Numbered from the stretch's first letter, positions 15,535 through 23,035 are shown. The stretch is DNA of 30,699 nucleotides from SBBG01 sp033717875 (GCA_033717875.1 JADDKJ010000039.1:1-30699); one strand, 5' to 3'. Notes: generated by a model from the sequence alone, not told the origin. Numbers and translations are program-made.

Positions 15535-16536
15535 TCACTGCTTGGCTTCGCGCGCCAGCAATTCCTCGACCTTCAACCCAACCGAAGACTCGCCGCCAAA
15601 CACGGTGCCCATCTTGCGATTCTTGGCGTGCTCGACCGCGATCGTATAGGCTTTGGCGGGCAAAGGAATGTATCCTACTTCCTTGGACAAGGCCGCCGCG
15701 TTCTGCAAATAGAAGTTCACAAAATCCTTCACCTCGGGGCGATCCAGCGACTTGGCGCTGACATAAATAAAGATGGGCCGCGCCAAGGGCTGATACGTAC
15801 CATCGATCACTGTCTTTTCGGACGGTATCACCGGACCCTTTCCGTCATCGATCGGCACGACCTTCAACTTCTTGGCGTTTTCCGCGTAATAGGCGAAGCC
15901 AAAGTAACCCAAGGCGTTCTTGTCCGTGGACACGCCCTGCACCAGCACGTTATCGTCCTCGCTAGCGGTAAAATCGCCGCGGCTGGCCTTGGCCTTGCCG
16001 ACCACCGCCTCGGTGAAGTAGTCGAAGGTACCGGAGTCCACCCCCGGCCCGAACAGCTTGAGGGGCGCGTCAGGCCATTCGGGGCGCACTTGATTCCACT
16101 TGACGACAACGCGCTGGGCCTCGGGCTCCCACATCTTCTTCAGATCGGCAACGGTCAGGCTCTTCACCCAGCTATTTTTGGGGTTGACCACCACCGTCAG
16201 GGCATCATAGGCCACCGGCAATTCGACATACTGAATACCCGCCTGGCGGCACGCCTCCATTTCCTTGGCCAGAATGGGACGGGAGGCATTGGCAACATCG
16301 ACCTCGCCGCGGCAGAATTTCTTGAAGCCGCCGCCCGTGCCGGAAATACCGACGGTCACCTTCACCGTGCCACGCTTCGTTGCCTGAAATTCTTCAGCCA
16401 CCGCCTCGGTAATGGGAAACACGGTGCTGGAACCATCCGCCTTGACCAGCGCATCGGCCTGCGCCAACACCGGCGCGCCGAAACTCGCCGCCACAAAAAC
16501 CGCCGTCAAACCTTTCATGATTCTGTTCTTATTCAT
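15535..16536 (-). CDS. pstS: Periplasmic phosphate-binding protein PstS
   Basis: This 333-residue substrate-binding protein has a signal peptide (cleaved near VLAQA-DALV). KADGSSTVFPITEAVAEEF carries the phosphate-binding Ser/Thr loop. GISGTGGGFKKFCRGEVDVANASRPI and GPGVDSGTFDYFTEAV are typical phosphate contacts. It belongs to the longer SphX-like branch. The ATG 16536 has GGAG about 12 bases upstream. No Pho box is evident directly upstream. A GATCAAT-N6-ATTGATC palindrome (16584-16603) and repeat copy B occupy that space. Confidence 0.96.
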   Translation of the reverse strand: MNKNRIMKGLTAVFVAASFGAPVLAQADALVKADGSSTVFPITEAVAEEFQATKRGTVKVTVGISGTGGGFKKFCRGEVDVANASRPILAKEMEACRQAGIQYVELPVAYDALTVVVNPKNSWVKSLTVADLKKMWEPEAQRVVVKWNQVRPEWPDAPLKLFGPGVDSGTFDYFTEAVVGKAKASRGDFTASEDDNVLVQGVSTDKNALGYFGFAYYAENAKKLKVVPIDDGKGPVIPSEKTVIDGTYQPLARPIFIYVSAKSLDRPEVKDFVNFYLQNAAALSKEVGYIPLPAKAYTIAVEHAKNRKMGTVFGGESSVGLKVEELLAREAKQ

Positions 16537-16583
16537 CTATAGCGAGTCTCCGTTGTGCAAGTGAAATAAGAGGTAGCATCTCA

Positions 16584-16603
16584 GATCAATATGATAATTG
16601 ATC
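16584..16603. promoter_or_regulatory. Palindrome in the pstS upstream region
   Basis: GATCAAT-N6-ATTGATC is a perfect 7-bp-arm inverted repeat 48 bases before the pstS start. It might be an operator for an unidentified regulator, and it is not a Pho box. Confidence 0.35.
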
Positions 16604-16639
16604 GCATTCGGTCAGAAAAAGATCTATTGCAAGGCACAA

Positions 16640-16789
16640 GGAACCTCTGATGTGTCAGAGGTTCCGCGGCACAAGGAGGTGCCGCCATTTTTCAATCACG
16701 GCAAGTGATTGAAAAATGAAGAAAAGCAAAAATCGCATTTTTGCTTTTCGTGCTCTGAGAATTCCAGGGTGGAATTATTTAGAGCTTCC
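16640..16789. mobile_element. Five-hairpin repeat element, copy B, with ACAA duplication
   Basis: This 150-bp copy runs from GGAACCTCTGA to GAGCTTCC, flanked on both sides by ACAA (16636-16639, 16790-16793). In order the stem-loops are GGAACCTCTGA/TCAGAGGTTCC, GGCAC/GTGCC, TTTTTCAATCA/TGATTGAAAAA, GAAAAGCAAAAA/TTTTTGCTTTTC and CTCTGAGAATTCC/GGAATTATTTAGAG. Its right end encodes the C-terminus and stop of phoR. Confidence 0.85.
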
Positions 16790-18076
16790 ACAAATCAAAC
16801 CGGGAGGGAAATCGCATACGAATGTGCTTCCCTTGCCCAGTTCGCTTTCGATGCGCAACTGACCTTCATGGCGGTTCAACACATGTTTGACGATCGCCAG
16901 CCCCAACCCCGTGCCGCCGCTTTCACGGGAGCGGCCGGCATCGACCCGGTAAAAGCGCTCGGTCAGGCGGGGGATATGCTCGGCGGCAATACCGACGCCC
17001 GTGTCCCGCACCTCGAAATGCGCCCCCGCATCGTCGGCATACCAGCGAATATGAATGTCGCCACCGTCGGGAGTATATCGCACGGCATTGAAGACAAGAT
17101 TGGAAAACGCGCTGCGCAATTCTTCGTTGCTGCCGCGCAATTGCAGACCCGGATCGGCATCGAGATGAATGGCGTGCCGGCGCTCACCGCTCAAGGCCAG
17201 CGCCTCCTCCCGTATCGCCGCCAACACCGCCGCCACAGGCACCACATCGCGGTGATGCAGCCCTTTTTCCATTTCCAGACGTGACAGCAACAGCAGGTCT
17301 CCCACCAATTGCTGCATTCTGTCCGTTTGCTGCCTCATCAGGTAGAGCGACCGGCCCCAGCGGCGGCCACACTCGTCGTCGTCCTCGCTCATGGTCTCGA
17401 GAAAGCCACCGATCACCGTCAGCGGCGTGCGCAGCTCATGAGAAACGTTGGCGACGAAATCGCGACGCACCTGATCGAGACGGTAGACGGGCGTGATATC
17501 GCGCGCCACCAGCAGCAGGTGGTCGCCGCCATAAGGCACGATGCGCACGGCCAGCATGATTTGTTCATTCACCGGCGCGGGAAACTGCACGGTCAGCGAG
17601 TAATCGCGCGCCGCGAAAAATTCCGCGAAAACGGGATGCCGCACAAGATTGACGATGCGCCGCCCCCTGTCCTGCGGCATGCGCAACCCCAGCAGATCGG
17701 CCGCCGCATCATTCCACCACTCGATCTCCCCCTGCACCCCCATCACCACTGTCGCATCCGGCATCACCGCCGTAGCTTCCTGGAAGCGATTGAGCATGCG
17801 CACGATCCGTCGGCGGCGCAGACGGTTGCGTTGCTGCAAGCGGTAGATGTTGTAGTATACGTCTCCCCACACCCCCCTCACCTCGGGCGGATGGAATCGT
17901 TTACCCTCCTGGAACCCGCGCAGCAAGTGCACGACATTGAACAGATGCCAGCCGAGGTAGCACAACACACCGAGCAGCAAAAAAAGGGCGACATACCCTG
18001 TGAGCAGGCCGAACACGAGCATGGCAAGCGCGAGAGCGACCACCCATCGCACTTCGCTCAACCAGGAATCAGACAA
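16775..18076 (-). CDS. phoR: Phosphate-regulon sensor histidine kinase PhoR
   Basis: This 433-residue inner-membrane kinase has two adjoining N-terminal membrane segments (about residues 10-48) and a basic linker (RNRLRRRRI). A PAS domain (about 100-200) precedes the HisKA helix with phospho-acceptor His213 (FVANVSHELRTPLT). The ATPase domain has the N-box FSNLVFNAVRYT, DTGVGIA and GGTGLGLAIVKH. The start is TTG at 18076, supported by GAAGGGG seven bases upstream; no ATG is nearby. It is the kinase for PhoB. The last four codons (Gly-Ser-Ser-Lys) and the stop lie inside repeat copy B, so the original C-terminus has been replaced. Confidence 0.95.
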   Translation of the reverse strand: MSDSWLSEVRWVVALALAMLVFGLLTGYVALFLLLGVLCYLGWHLFNVVHLLRGFQEGKRFHPPEVRGVWGDVYYNIYRLQQRNRLRRRRIVRMLNRFQEATAVMPDATVVMGVQGEIEWWNDAAADLLGLRMPQDRGRRIVNLVRHPVFAEFFAARDYSLTVQFPAPVNEQIMLAVRIVPYGGDHLLLVARDITPVYRLDQVRRDFVANVSHELRTPLTVIGGFLETMSEDDDECGRRWGRSLYLMRQQTDRMQQLVGDLLLLSRLEMEKGLHHRDVVPVAAVLAAIREEALALSGERRHAIHLDADPGLQLRGSNEELRSAFSNLVFNAVRYTPDGGDIHIRWYADDAGAHFEVRDTGVGIAAEHIPRLTERFYRVDAGRSRESGGTGLGLAIVKHVLNRHEGQLRIESELGKGSTFVCDFPPGLICGSSK

Positions 18077-18169
18077 GGAATAACCCCTTCGTTAGGATGA
18101 TGAGGAAGGGAATTTTACACGGATCAGCCGTTCATTCCGAGCGCCTTGCGCTCCAAGAAAGGCGTGTCA

Positions 18170-18859
18170 TCAACTGCGGACGGAAAAACGGTAACCCGCG
18201 CCCCTGACCGTCTGAATCAGCCGGTCATGCCCGTGGGCGACCAGCGCCTTGCGCAAGCGCCGGATGTGGACATCGACGGTACGCTCCTCGATGTACACAT
18301 CGTTACCCCACACTTTGTCCAGCAACTGCCCCCGGCTGTAAACCCGCTCCGGGTGACTCATGAAAAAATGCAACATGCGGAACTCGGTAGGCCCCAGTTC
18401 GACCGGCGTACCGCCCGCCGTTACGCGATGGCTGACCGGGTCCAGCCACAAGCCTTCAACTTCGATCGGCTTTTCTTCGCCCTCGGGCGCGGCGCGGCGC
18501 AGCACCGCCTTGATACGCGCCACCAGTTCACGGGGAGAGAAGGGCTTGGTGACGTAATCATCCACCCCCAGCTCAAAACCCCTCACCTTGTCCATTTCCT
18601 CGCCGCGCGCGGTCAACATGATGATGGGAATCTTGCGGCTGCCCTCTTCCTTCTTGAGCCGCCGCGCGAAATCCACCCCGCTCAAACCAGGCAACATCCA
18701 ATCCAGCAATATCAGATTCGGCGCTTTCCGTTCGATCACCGCCTGAGCCTGCGCGGCATCCGCCGTCGCTACCGTTGAGAATCCGGCGCGCTCCAGCGCA
18801 AACGTCACCATTTCACGAATCGCCGATTCGTCTTCAACCAAGAGGATAGTGTCTGCCAT
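18170..18859 (-). CDS. phoB: Phosphate-regulon response regulator PhoB
   Basis: This 229-residue OmpR-class regulator has a receiver domain with acidic residues ED10-11, phospho-acceptor Asp53 (LLDWMLPG), MLTARGEE and the conserved Lys in YVTKPFSPRELVARI. The winged-helix DNA-binding domain (about 130-229) has GPTEFRMLHFFMSHPERVYSR, EERTVDVHIRRLRKAL and TVRGAGYRF. It binds Pho boxes and activates pst genes when phosphate is low. phoR follows after 93 bases. A variant Pho box upstream suggests autoregulation. Confidence 0.97.
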   Translation of the reverse strand: MADTILLVEDESAIREMVTFALERAGFSTVATADAAQAQAVIERKAPNLILLDWMLPGLSGVDFARRLKKEEGSRKIPIIMLTARGEEMDKVRGFELGVDDYVTKPFSPRELVARIKAVLRRAAPEGEEKPIEVEGLWLDPVSHRVTAGGTPVELGPTEFRMLHFFMSHPERVYSRGQLLDKVWGNDVYIEERTVDVHIRRLRKALVAHGHDRLIQTVRGAGYRFSVRS

Positions 18860-18902
18860 ATTCGCTGTTGTGGCCAGTCCGATAATTGCCTTGTCGGAGC
18901 TT

Positions 18903-18936
18903 ATTACAAGTGAAATATATTACAAGCATGTTACAA
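18903..18936 (-). promoter_or_regulatory. Possible variant Pho box upstream of phoB
   Basis: On the minus strand TTGTAAC and TTGTAAT are spaced 11 bases apart, and another TTGTAAT follows 16 bases later. The 11-base period fits PhoB, but the half-sites have TTGTAA instead of TTGTCA, so this is a weaker call than the pstC box. Confidence 0.4.
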
Positions 18937-19056
18937 ACGGTGGAGTCCTGTCATCAAAGTCAAAAAAATCGCACTGCGTCAAATATAAGACGCCTTTTAT
19001 TGGCGCCACGGCGAACATTTTGCGCCAAAATCGCATCTAAGGAAGCTCTGAATAAT

Positions 19057-19358
19057 CCTAAAAACCTCAGTTGGAGCCGTAGCGAGAATGACTATTGATC
19101 CGGCCAGATGAAGTTTTAACTTCATCTGGCCACAAACACACCCTCTCCCACGCGCGGGAGAGGGTTGGGGTGAGGACGCAGGGGTGTGCACTTCAAACAT
19201 ATTCGTGCCGCATCAATAAGGCGCTGAAGATGGGCGAGAAAATCGCAAAATATTCCGCAGCCGTAGCCATCCGCTACGATGAGGATAGATTTTGCGATTT
19301 TCTCGCGCGGATTCGGTGCATTAGGCATTCGCAGTAGGCTCCAACTGAGGTTTTTAGG
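19057..19358. mobile_element. 178-bp palindromic element, copy 3, with ATAAT duplication and a nested insertion
   Basis: It runs from CCTAAAAACCTCAG to CTGAGGTTTTTAGG, flanked by ATAAT on both sides (19052-19056, 19359-19363). The 302-bp span contains a 122-bp insertion plus its 2-bp duplication; removing these leaves exactly 178 bp, as in copies 1 and 2. It is inserted inside five-hairpin copy C. Confidence 0.9.
19095..19216. mobile_element. 122-bp MITE-like element with TA duplication
   Basis: It is flanked by TA (19093-19094 and 19217-19218); copy 2 of the host element has a single TA at this point. The ends TTGATCCGGC and its near complement GCCGCATCAA form 10-bp terminal repeats with one mismatch. 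Inside are a perfect 14-bp hairpin (GGCCAGATGAAGTT) and a CCCTCTCCC / GGGAGAGGG hairpin. TA duplication is typical of IS630/Tc1-mariner-type transposition; no transposase is present. Confidence 0.8.
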
Positions 19359-19553
19359 ATAATCCCATCCTGGAATTCTCAGAGCACGAAATGTGATCTT
19401 TGCTTTTCGTTAATTTTTCAATCACTTGCCGTGATTGAAAAATACCAGCACATCTGTGTGCCGCGGAACCTTTGACACATCAGAGGTTCCCTAAGACAGA
19501 TTACCGGGCCTGAAATACAGCGAAAATAAGCCAAAACCGCCATAAACCATGGC

Positions 19554-19569
19554 TGGCACAGCTTATGCT
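19554..19569 (+). promoter_or_regulatory. Sigma-54 promoter candidate
   Basis: TGGCAC-N5-ATGCT matches the sigma-54 consensus TGGCAC-N5-TTGC(A/T) with one difference and has the obligatory GG-N10-GC spacing. Transcription would start near 19580, directly at the first hairpin of the RNA candidate. No enhancer-binding site was identified. Confidence 0.65.
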
Positions 19570-19579
19570 AAATCTGAAA

Positions 19580-19659
19580 TGTGCCGTTCCCCCTCTTGTA
19601 CGGCACATCCTGCTTTACCCTTCCCACCCTCGGGGACACGTAAGTGTCCCCGCTTTTTT
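19580..19659 (+). ncRNA. Candidate small RNA of about 80 nt
   Basis: The expected transcript begins with a perfect 9-bp hairpin (ATGTGCCGT / ACGGCACAT, 19579-19608). Its 12-base loop is pyrimidine-rich (TCCCCCTCTTGT). A C-rich single-stranded stretch (CCTGCTTTACCCTTCCCACC) comes next. A 9-bp terminator hairpin (CGGGGACAC / GTGTCCCCG) and CTTTTTTC end it. No protein frame fits. C/U-rich loops in known small RNAs pair with Shine-Dalgarno sequences, so translational repression is a reasonable guess. Confidence 0.6.
19631..19659 (+). terminator. Intrinsic terminator of the small RNA candidate
   Basis: CGGGGACAC, loop GTAA, GTGTCCCCG, then C and six T's. It points rightward with no protein gene upstream on that strand, which is why a non-coding transcript was sought. 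Confidence 0.88.
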
Positions 19660-19665
19660 CGTCCA

Positions 19666-19758
19666 GGAAGCGCTGAATAATCCTACGGAACCTCTGGCAC
19701 ATCGGAAGTTTTTTAGGGAAGCGCTGAAAATTCCAGGATGGAATTATTCAGCGCTTTC
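19666..19758. repeat. Degenerate five-hairpin-type repeat, copy E
   Basis: Two copies of the GGAAGCGCTGAA end module (19666-19681 and 19717-19758) flank a 36-base segment that begins CCTA and ends TTTTAGG. The right part is a complete hairpin (GCGCTGAAAATTCC / GGAATTATTCAGCGC). The middle could be a deleted remnant of a 178-bp-type element, since it lies at the same AATAAT junction as in copy C. No duplication is visible. Confidence 0.55.
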
Positions 19759-19803
19759 TTAGCGAGATTTTTGAGCAGGCTCTGAGGATAAACAGCGCCC
19801 GTT

Positions 19804-20697
19804 TCACGGAAGTACCCTGGCGAGACGGAAACCGATGTTGTTGCTTCGAATCACGGACGTGGCGTTGATGCGAACAGCTGTGCGCACGGTTTTGGCGTCG
19901 TTACTCCAGGATCCGCCGCGCAAAACGCGCCCTGATTTCGAGCACGGAATCGTCCAGGGGCTGCCGTCAGTGGGTGCGCCATCATAATTGTCGTGATAAC
20001 AGTCTTCCGCCCATTCCCACACGTTGCCGCTCATATCGTAAAGACCAAAGACGTTGGCGCCTTTTTTACCTATAGGGTGCTGATGTCCGCCGCTATTTAC
20101 CTTGTGCCATGCCACAGCATCCGCGTTATTACCGCCGCAATAGGTGTGGTTGCCGCTCGCGCGGCAAGCATATTCCCATTCGGCTTCGGAGGGTAAGCGA
20201 TATGTGCCATGGTCGTTTTCCGGTTTGCTTTTGTTGAGCCATGCGATGAAGCTTTTGGCTTCGTTCCAGGAAACGTGAACCACTGGCGCAGTGTCGCCGT
20301 GGGCGTTGTGTTTCATGAAATCGTCGGTGACGAGATCTGTGTTGTCCGTGGCGATGATATAGCGTTTGAATTGCCCGAGAGTGACTTCGTCTTTACTCAT
20401 TTGAAAACCCGGCACGCTGACGCGATGCCGCGGAACTTCATTGATCAACGCGTCCAAGTCGGGGCCGGAACAGCCGGTGGACGCGTGATTCTTGCTGTCT
20501 TTCCCTGTGGCTGTCGTCGGCTGGCATGAACCCATCAGGAAACTGCCAGCGGGTATATCGACGAATTTCATACCCAGGAAGTTGCTGAATTCCTCCGCGT
20601 GTGTAAGGCTGGCGGCTAGGCTCAGGCACAGTGCGGCAACAGGAAGACAAAGGTGCGCGAACACGTGAGATGGTGGACGACGATGTGTTTTGGGCAT
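19804..20697 (-). CDS. Secreted formylglycine-generating-enzyme-fold protein 1, non-catalytic
   Basis: This 297-residue protein has a signal peptide (ending near LTHAEE) and a SUMF1/FGE-type domain: GMKFVDIPAGSFLMGS, PRHRVSVPGFQMSKDEVTLGQFKRYI, VSWNEAKSFIAWLN, YRLPSEAEWEYACRA, GLYDMSGNVWEWAEDCY and the C-terminal RVLRGGSW...RSNNIGFRLAR. The two catalytic Cys of true formylglycine enzymes, which follow RGGS in CxxxxC form, are absent (SNDAKTVRTAVR). It is therefore unlikely to make formylglycine. It is a tandem paralogue of the next gene, 82 bases away. Binding-domain roles are known for this C-type-lectin-like fold, but the function here is unknown. Confidence 0.85.
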   Translation of the reverse strand: MPKTHRRPPSHVFAHLCLPVAALCLSLAASLTHAEEFSNFLGMKFVDIPAGSFLMGSCQPTTATGKDSKNHASTGCSGPDLDALINEVPRHRVSVPGFQMSKDEVTLGQFKRYIIATDNTDLVTDDFMKHNAHGDTAPVVHVSWNEAKSFIAWLNKSKPENDHGTYRLPSEAEWEYACRASGNHTYCGGNNADAVAWHKVNSGGHQHPIGKKGANVFGLYDMSGNVWEWAEDCYHDNYDGAPTDGSPWTIPCSKSGRVLRGGSWSNDAKTVRTAVRINATSVIRSNNIGFRLARVLP

Positions 20698-20779
20698 GGC
20701 TGATTCCCAGGTAGGGTTCGAGTTTCAGTGACGATGCGTTGTGCGAAATGCTTCGAACCCTCTTTGCCGCATCGTCGTT

Positions 20780-21883
20780 TCATGGCGGTGGAGTCCTGAC
20801 GACACGGAACCCGTTGCCGTAGTACCAATTGCCGGGCGAAGCGGCGAGGCGGTAAGTCGCGCGCGCGAAGTCGGCGGTGAACTTCCAGGAGCCCCCGCGC
20901 AGAACCCGTGCGGTGGTCGTGTCGAATTTCCAGGCCGAGCCGCGAAGAGCGCGTGCGGCGGCATCGTATTCCTGTTGTTCCCGGTTGAATTCCATACTGA
21001 CATGAAGCATGCGCGGGGAATCATCGCGTCCCTGCCGTTCCCGATGAGGTTCCGTGGCGTTGCCCGGCACGGGCGAGGCGTTATACGTCCAGGCGCTACC
21101 GTCAGTAGGCGCGCCATGGTAGTTATCATGATAGACGTCCTCTACCCATTGCCACACATTGCCACTCATGTCGTAGAGTCCCCAGGCATTGGGAGTTTTG
21201 CTTCCAACACGTTGCTGATGTCGACCGCTGCCATGATCGACGTTGCCGTCGTGCCACGCCACCTCGTCCACATTATTACTTCCGCAATAGGCGTGGCGGC
21301 CGCCCGCGCGGCAGGCATATTCCCATTCGGCTTCGGAGGGCAGGCGATACGTGCCGCGGTCATTCGCCGGCTTGTTCTTGTTGAGCCATTCGATGAATTC
21401 TTTGGCCTCATGCCAGGAAACCTGAACCACCGGCGCGTCATCGCCATAGGCGTTATATCGCATAAAGTCGTCGTTGATAAGATTCCATCCTGTCGACCCT
21501 TTACTGCTTCCTGAGGCGGTGGCATAGCGTTGGAACTGGCCCAGGGTTACCAGCGTTTTGCCCATCTGAAAACTGGATATGGTTACGGTATGCTGCGGGG
21601 TTTCGTTGTCGTTTACCGTGGAATTGTTCTCTGGACACTCGGCGTAACGAGGCGGCAGACCGAGAAAGATGCGTTTTTTATTTTCCTTTTTCATCTCGGC
21701 GGTGACCTTGCACGAGCCCATCTGGAAACTGCCGGTGGGTATATCAACGAACTTCATGCCCATGAAGTTGGTGAACTCGCCAGCGTGTGTCGTCCCGATG
21801 ACCAAGTTCAGAAGCAGCGTGGCAAGGAAAAGGCCAGCCAGTGCGTGCGAGCGGAATCGCAAGGAATGTGGCGTCTCAGCCAT
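20780..21883 (-). CDS. Secreted formylglycine-generating-enzyme-fold protein 2, non-catalytic
   Basis: This 367-residue paralogue of the neighbouring gene has a signal peptide (ending near GTTHAGEF) and the same core motifs (GMKFVDIPTGSFQMGS, YRLPSEAEWEYACRAGG, GLYDMSGNVWQW). Two insertions distinguish it: a Lys-rich loop near residues 60-90 and about 55 residues before the C-terminal motif. The second insertion includes a near copy of that motif (ALRGSAWKF just before RVLRGGSWKF). The C-terminal surface (KFTADFARATYRLAASPGNWYYGNGF) differs at most exposed positions from paralogue 1. No catalytic Cys pair is present. It probably forms an operon with paralogue 1. Confidence 0.85.
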   Translation of the reverse strand: MAETPHSLRFRSHALAGLFLATLLLNLVIGTTHAGEFTNFMGMKFVDIPTGSFQMGSCKVTAEMKKENKKRIFLGLPPRYAECPENNSTVNDNETPQHTVTISSFQMGKTLVTLGQFQRYATASGSSKGSTGWNLINDDFMRYNAYGDDAPVVQVSWHEAKEFIEWLNKNKPANDRGTYRLPSEAEWEYACRAGGRHAYCGSNNVDEVAWHDGNVDHGSGRHQQRVGSKTPNAWGLYDMSGNVWQWVEDVYHDNYHGAPTDGSAWTYNASPVPGNATEPHRERQGRDDSPRMLHVSMEFNREQQEYDAAARALRGSAWKFDTTTARVLRGGSWKFTADFARATYRLAASPGNWYYGNGFRVVRTPPP

Positions 21884-21905
21884 GATACCCCCTGGTTAGA
21901 GAAAA

Positions 21906-22057
21906 GGAACCTCTGATATGCCAGAGATGCCGCGGCACATAGATGTGCCGGCATTTTCCAATCACGGCAAGTAACTGAAAAATGAAGAAATGAAAAAAAT
22001 CACATTTTTGCTTTTCGCGCTCCGAGAATTCCTGCGATGGAATTATTCAGAGCCTCT
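21906..22057. mobile_element. Five-hairpin repeat element, copy D
   Basis: This 152-bp copy has the orientation of copy B: GGAACCTCTGA..., GCGGCAC/GTGCCGG, TTCCAATCA..., the AAAATCACATTTTT module and GAATTCC/GGAATTATTCAGAG. Sequence drift is larger (several unpaired changes). Flanks are AAAA and ACAA. It fills the gap between the FGE-like genes and the next operon. Confidence 0.75.
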
Positions 22058-22086
22058 ACAATCACAATGCTGGTCGCAAAACGGCG

Positions 22087-22500
22087 TCAAGAAAACCAGC
22101 GCAAAAAAGCTGCGGCGGTCAGTGCCGTGGCGCCCAGACCGGTCAGGGTATGCCATGTGCGATGACGGCCTTTCTCGCTCCATTGCTGTGCGCCGCGCAC
22201 ATAAAGCGCCGCAAGCGCAAACCCGGAAACGGCGCAGAGCACCTTGATAACCAGCGCGCCAATAGCTACCGCGTGTAGATCGGGAAATTCACCGTAAAAA
22301 TAGTAGCTGACGCCGCCAAAAATCACGCCGCTGGCGGCTTGGGCACCCCATGCGATCAACACCAGCCACGCCATGCGGTGTTTAAGCTGGAGCTGGTCCG
22401 GGCTGGCTTTCAAGGCAAAAAAGGCTGCCCCTACTACCGCGGCGGCTCCGAAGTTATGTATGGCCTGGGTTAGTGCATAGGACAGGTTTTCGAGCTGCAT
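22087..22500 (-). CDS. Small integral membrane protein, unknown
   Basis: This 137-residue protein has four predicted membrane helices (about residues 15-30, 43-65, 75-98 and 118-135). His15, His41 and His77 lie near helix ends, which could suggest haem or copper binding, but I do not recognise a family. The ATG at 22500 is 3 bases after the stop of the secreted protein gene upstream, so the two are translated from one message. It is probably an inner-membrane partner of that protein. Confidence 0.7.
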   Translation of the reverse strand: MQLENLSYALTQAIHNFGAAAVVGAAFFALKASPDQLQLKHRMAWLVLIAWGAQAASGVIFGGVSYYFYGEFPDLHAVAIGALVIKVLCAVSGFALAALYVRGAQQWSEKGRHRTWHTLTGLGATALTAAAFLRWFS

Positions 22501-22503
22501 GCG

Positions 22504-22854
22504 CTAATTTGCGGTAACCTTGATGCAGCTCTCCTGCCCTATGGATGCGTGACCCTTGTTGACCACTTTTATGCACAGCGTGTGTGTGCCGGCGGGCAGG
22601 GGATCAAGGCTGAAGCTGCTCTTCAGCTTGCGCAAAATCCCGGCCTCTTTGCCGTTGACGTAAATATGCGAATGATCGCCGCCCGCATTCGGCGTGATGT
22701 CATAGACGACATTGACCGGTTCACTGACTTTGACCTTGCTTCCATCGGCGGGGGATATGATCTTCAGGTTGGCATCGGCCAGTGTGTTGGAGCTGCACAG
22801 CGCCAAGCCAAGGGTGAGGAGGGCGGATGAAGTGCAAATGAATTTACTGTGCAT
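22504..22854 (-). CDS. Small secreted Ig-like protein, unknown
   Basis: This 116-residue protein has a signal peptide (MHSKFICTSSALLTLGLALCSSNTLA in two parts, cleaved before DAN). One beta-sandwich domain follows, of the type seen in DUF4399-like and other periplasmic Ig-like proteins: ISPADGSKV at the start, DHSHIYVNGKEAG with two His in the middle and PLPAGTHTLCIKVV near the end. Two Cys in the mature part (CIKVVNKGHASIGQESC) could form a disulfide. Function is unknown; metal binding through the His residues is only a possibility. It is the first gene of a two-gene operon with the membrane protein. Confidence 0.72.
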   Translation of the reverse strand: MHSKFICTSSALLTLGLALCSSNTLADANLKIISPADGSKVKVSEPVNVVYDITPNAGGDHSHIYVNGKEAGILRKLKSSFSLDPLPAGTHTLCIKVVNKGHASIGQESCIKVTAN

Positions 22855-22968
22855 TTATGATTATCCCCCACTAAATTTGTAGAGTATTTTTAATTTTTTA
22901 GCATGCTGGCATGGGGATTGTCAAGGGGAGGGGGGAATGGACAAGTCTATTTGTTGCTAACAGGTTAC

Positions 22969-23033
22969 TTAACCCGAATGCTTCATAAATTGCACGTGAT
23001 CATCGCGTGCAATTTATGAAGCATTCGGGTTAA
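22969..23033. repeat. Perfect 28-bp inverted repeat next to tRNA-Val
   Basis: TTAACCCGAATGCTTCATAA... (28 bases) pairs without mismatch with 23006-23033 around a 9-base loop. It starts 2 bases after the encoded CCA of the tRNA. There is no T-run, so it is not a standard terminator. It may protect or mark the 3' end of the tRNA precursor, or be an inserted palindrome. Confidence 0.85.
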
Positions 23034-23035
23034 TT

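Larger units (their letters stand above)
19041..19490. mobile_element. Five-hairpin repeat element, copy C, split by a nested insertion, with CTAA duplication
   Basis: The left part is 19041-19056 (GGAAGCTCTGAATAAT) and the right part 19364-19490 (CCCATCCTGGAATTCTCAG... to CAGAGGTTCC). It is interrupted by the 178-bp-type element. Outer flanks are CTAA (19037-19040) and CTAA (19491-19494). Without the insertion and its duplicated 5-mer the element is 143 bp. It carries the same hairpin modules as copy B in the opposite orientation. Confidence 0.85.

Noticed and set aside
18860..19800. Small protein genes in the long gap before phoB
   Set aside because: Open frames here run through the palindromic elements in several phases, lack ribosome sites and are explained by the nested repeats and the RNA candidate.
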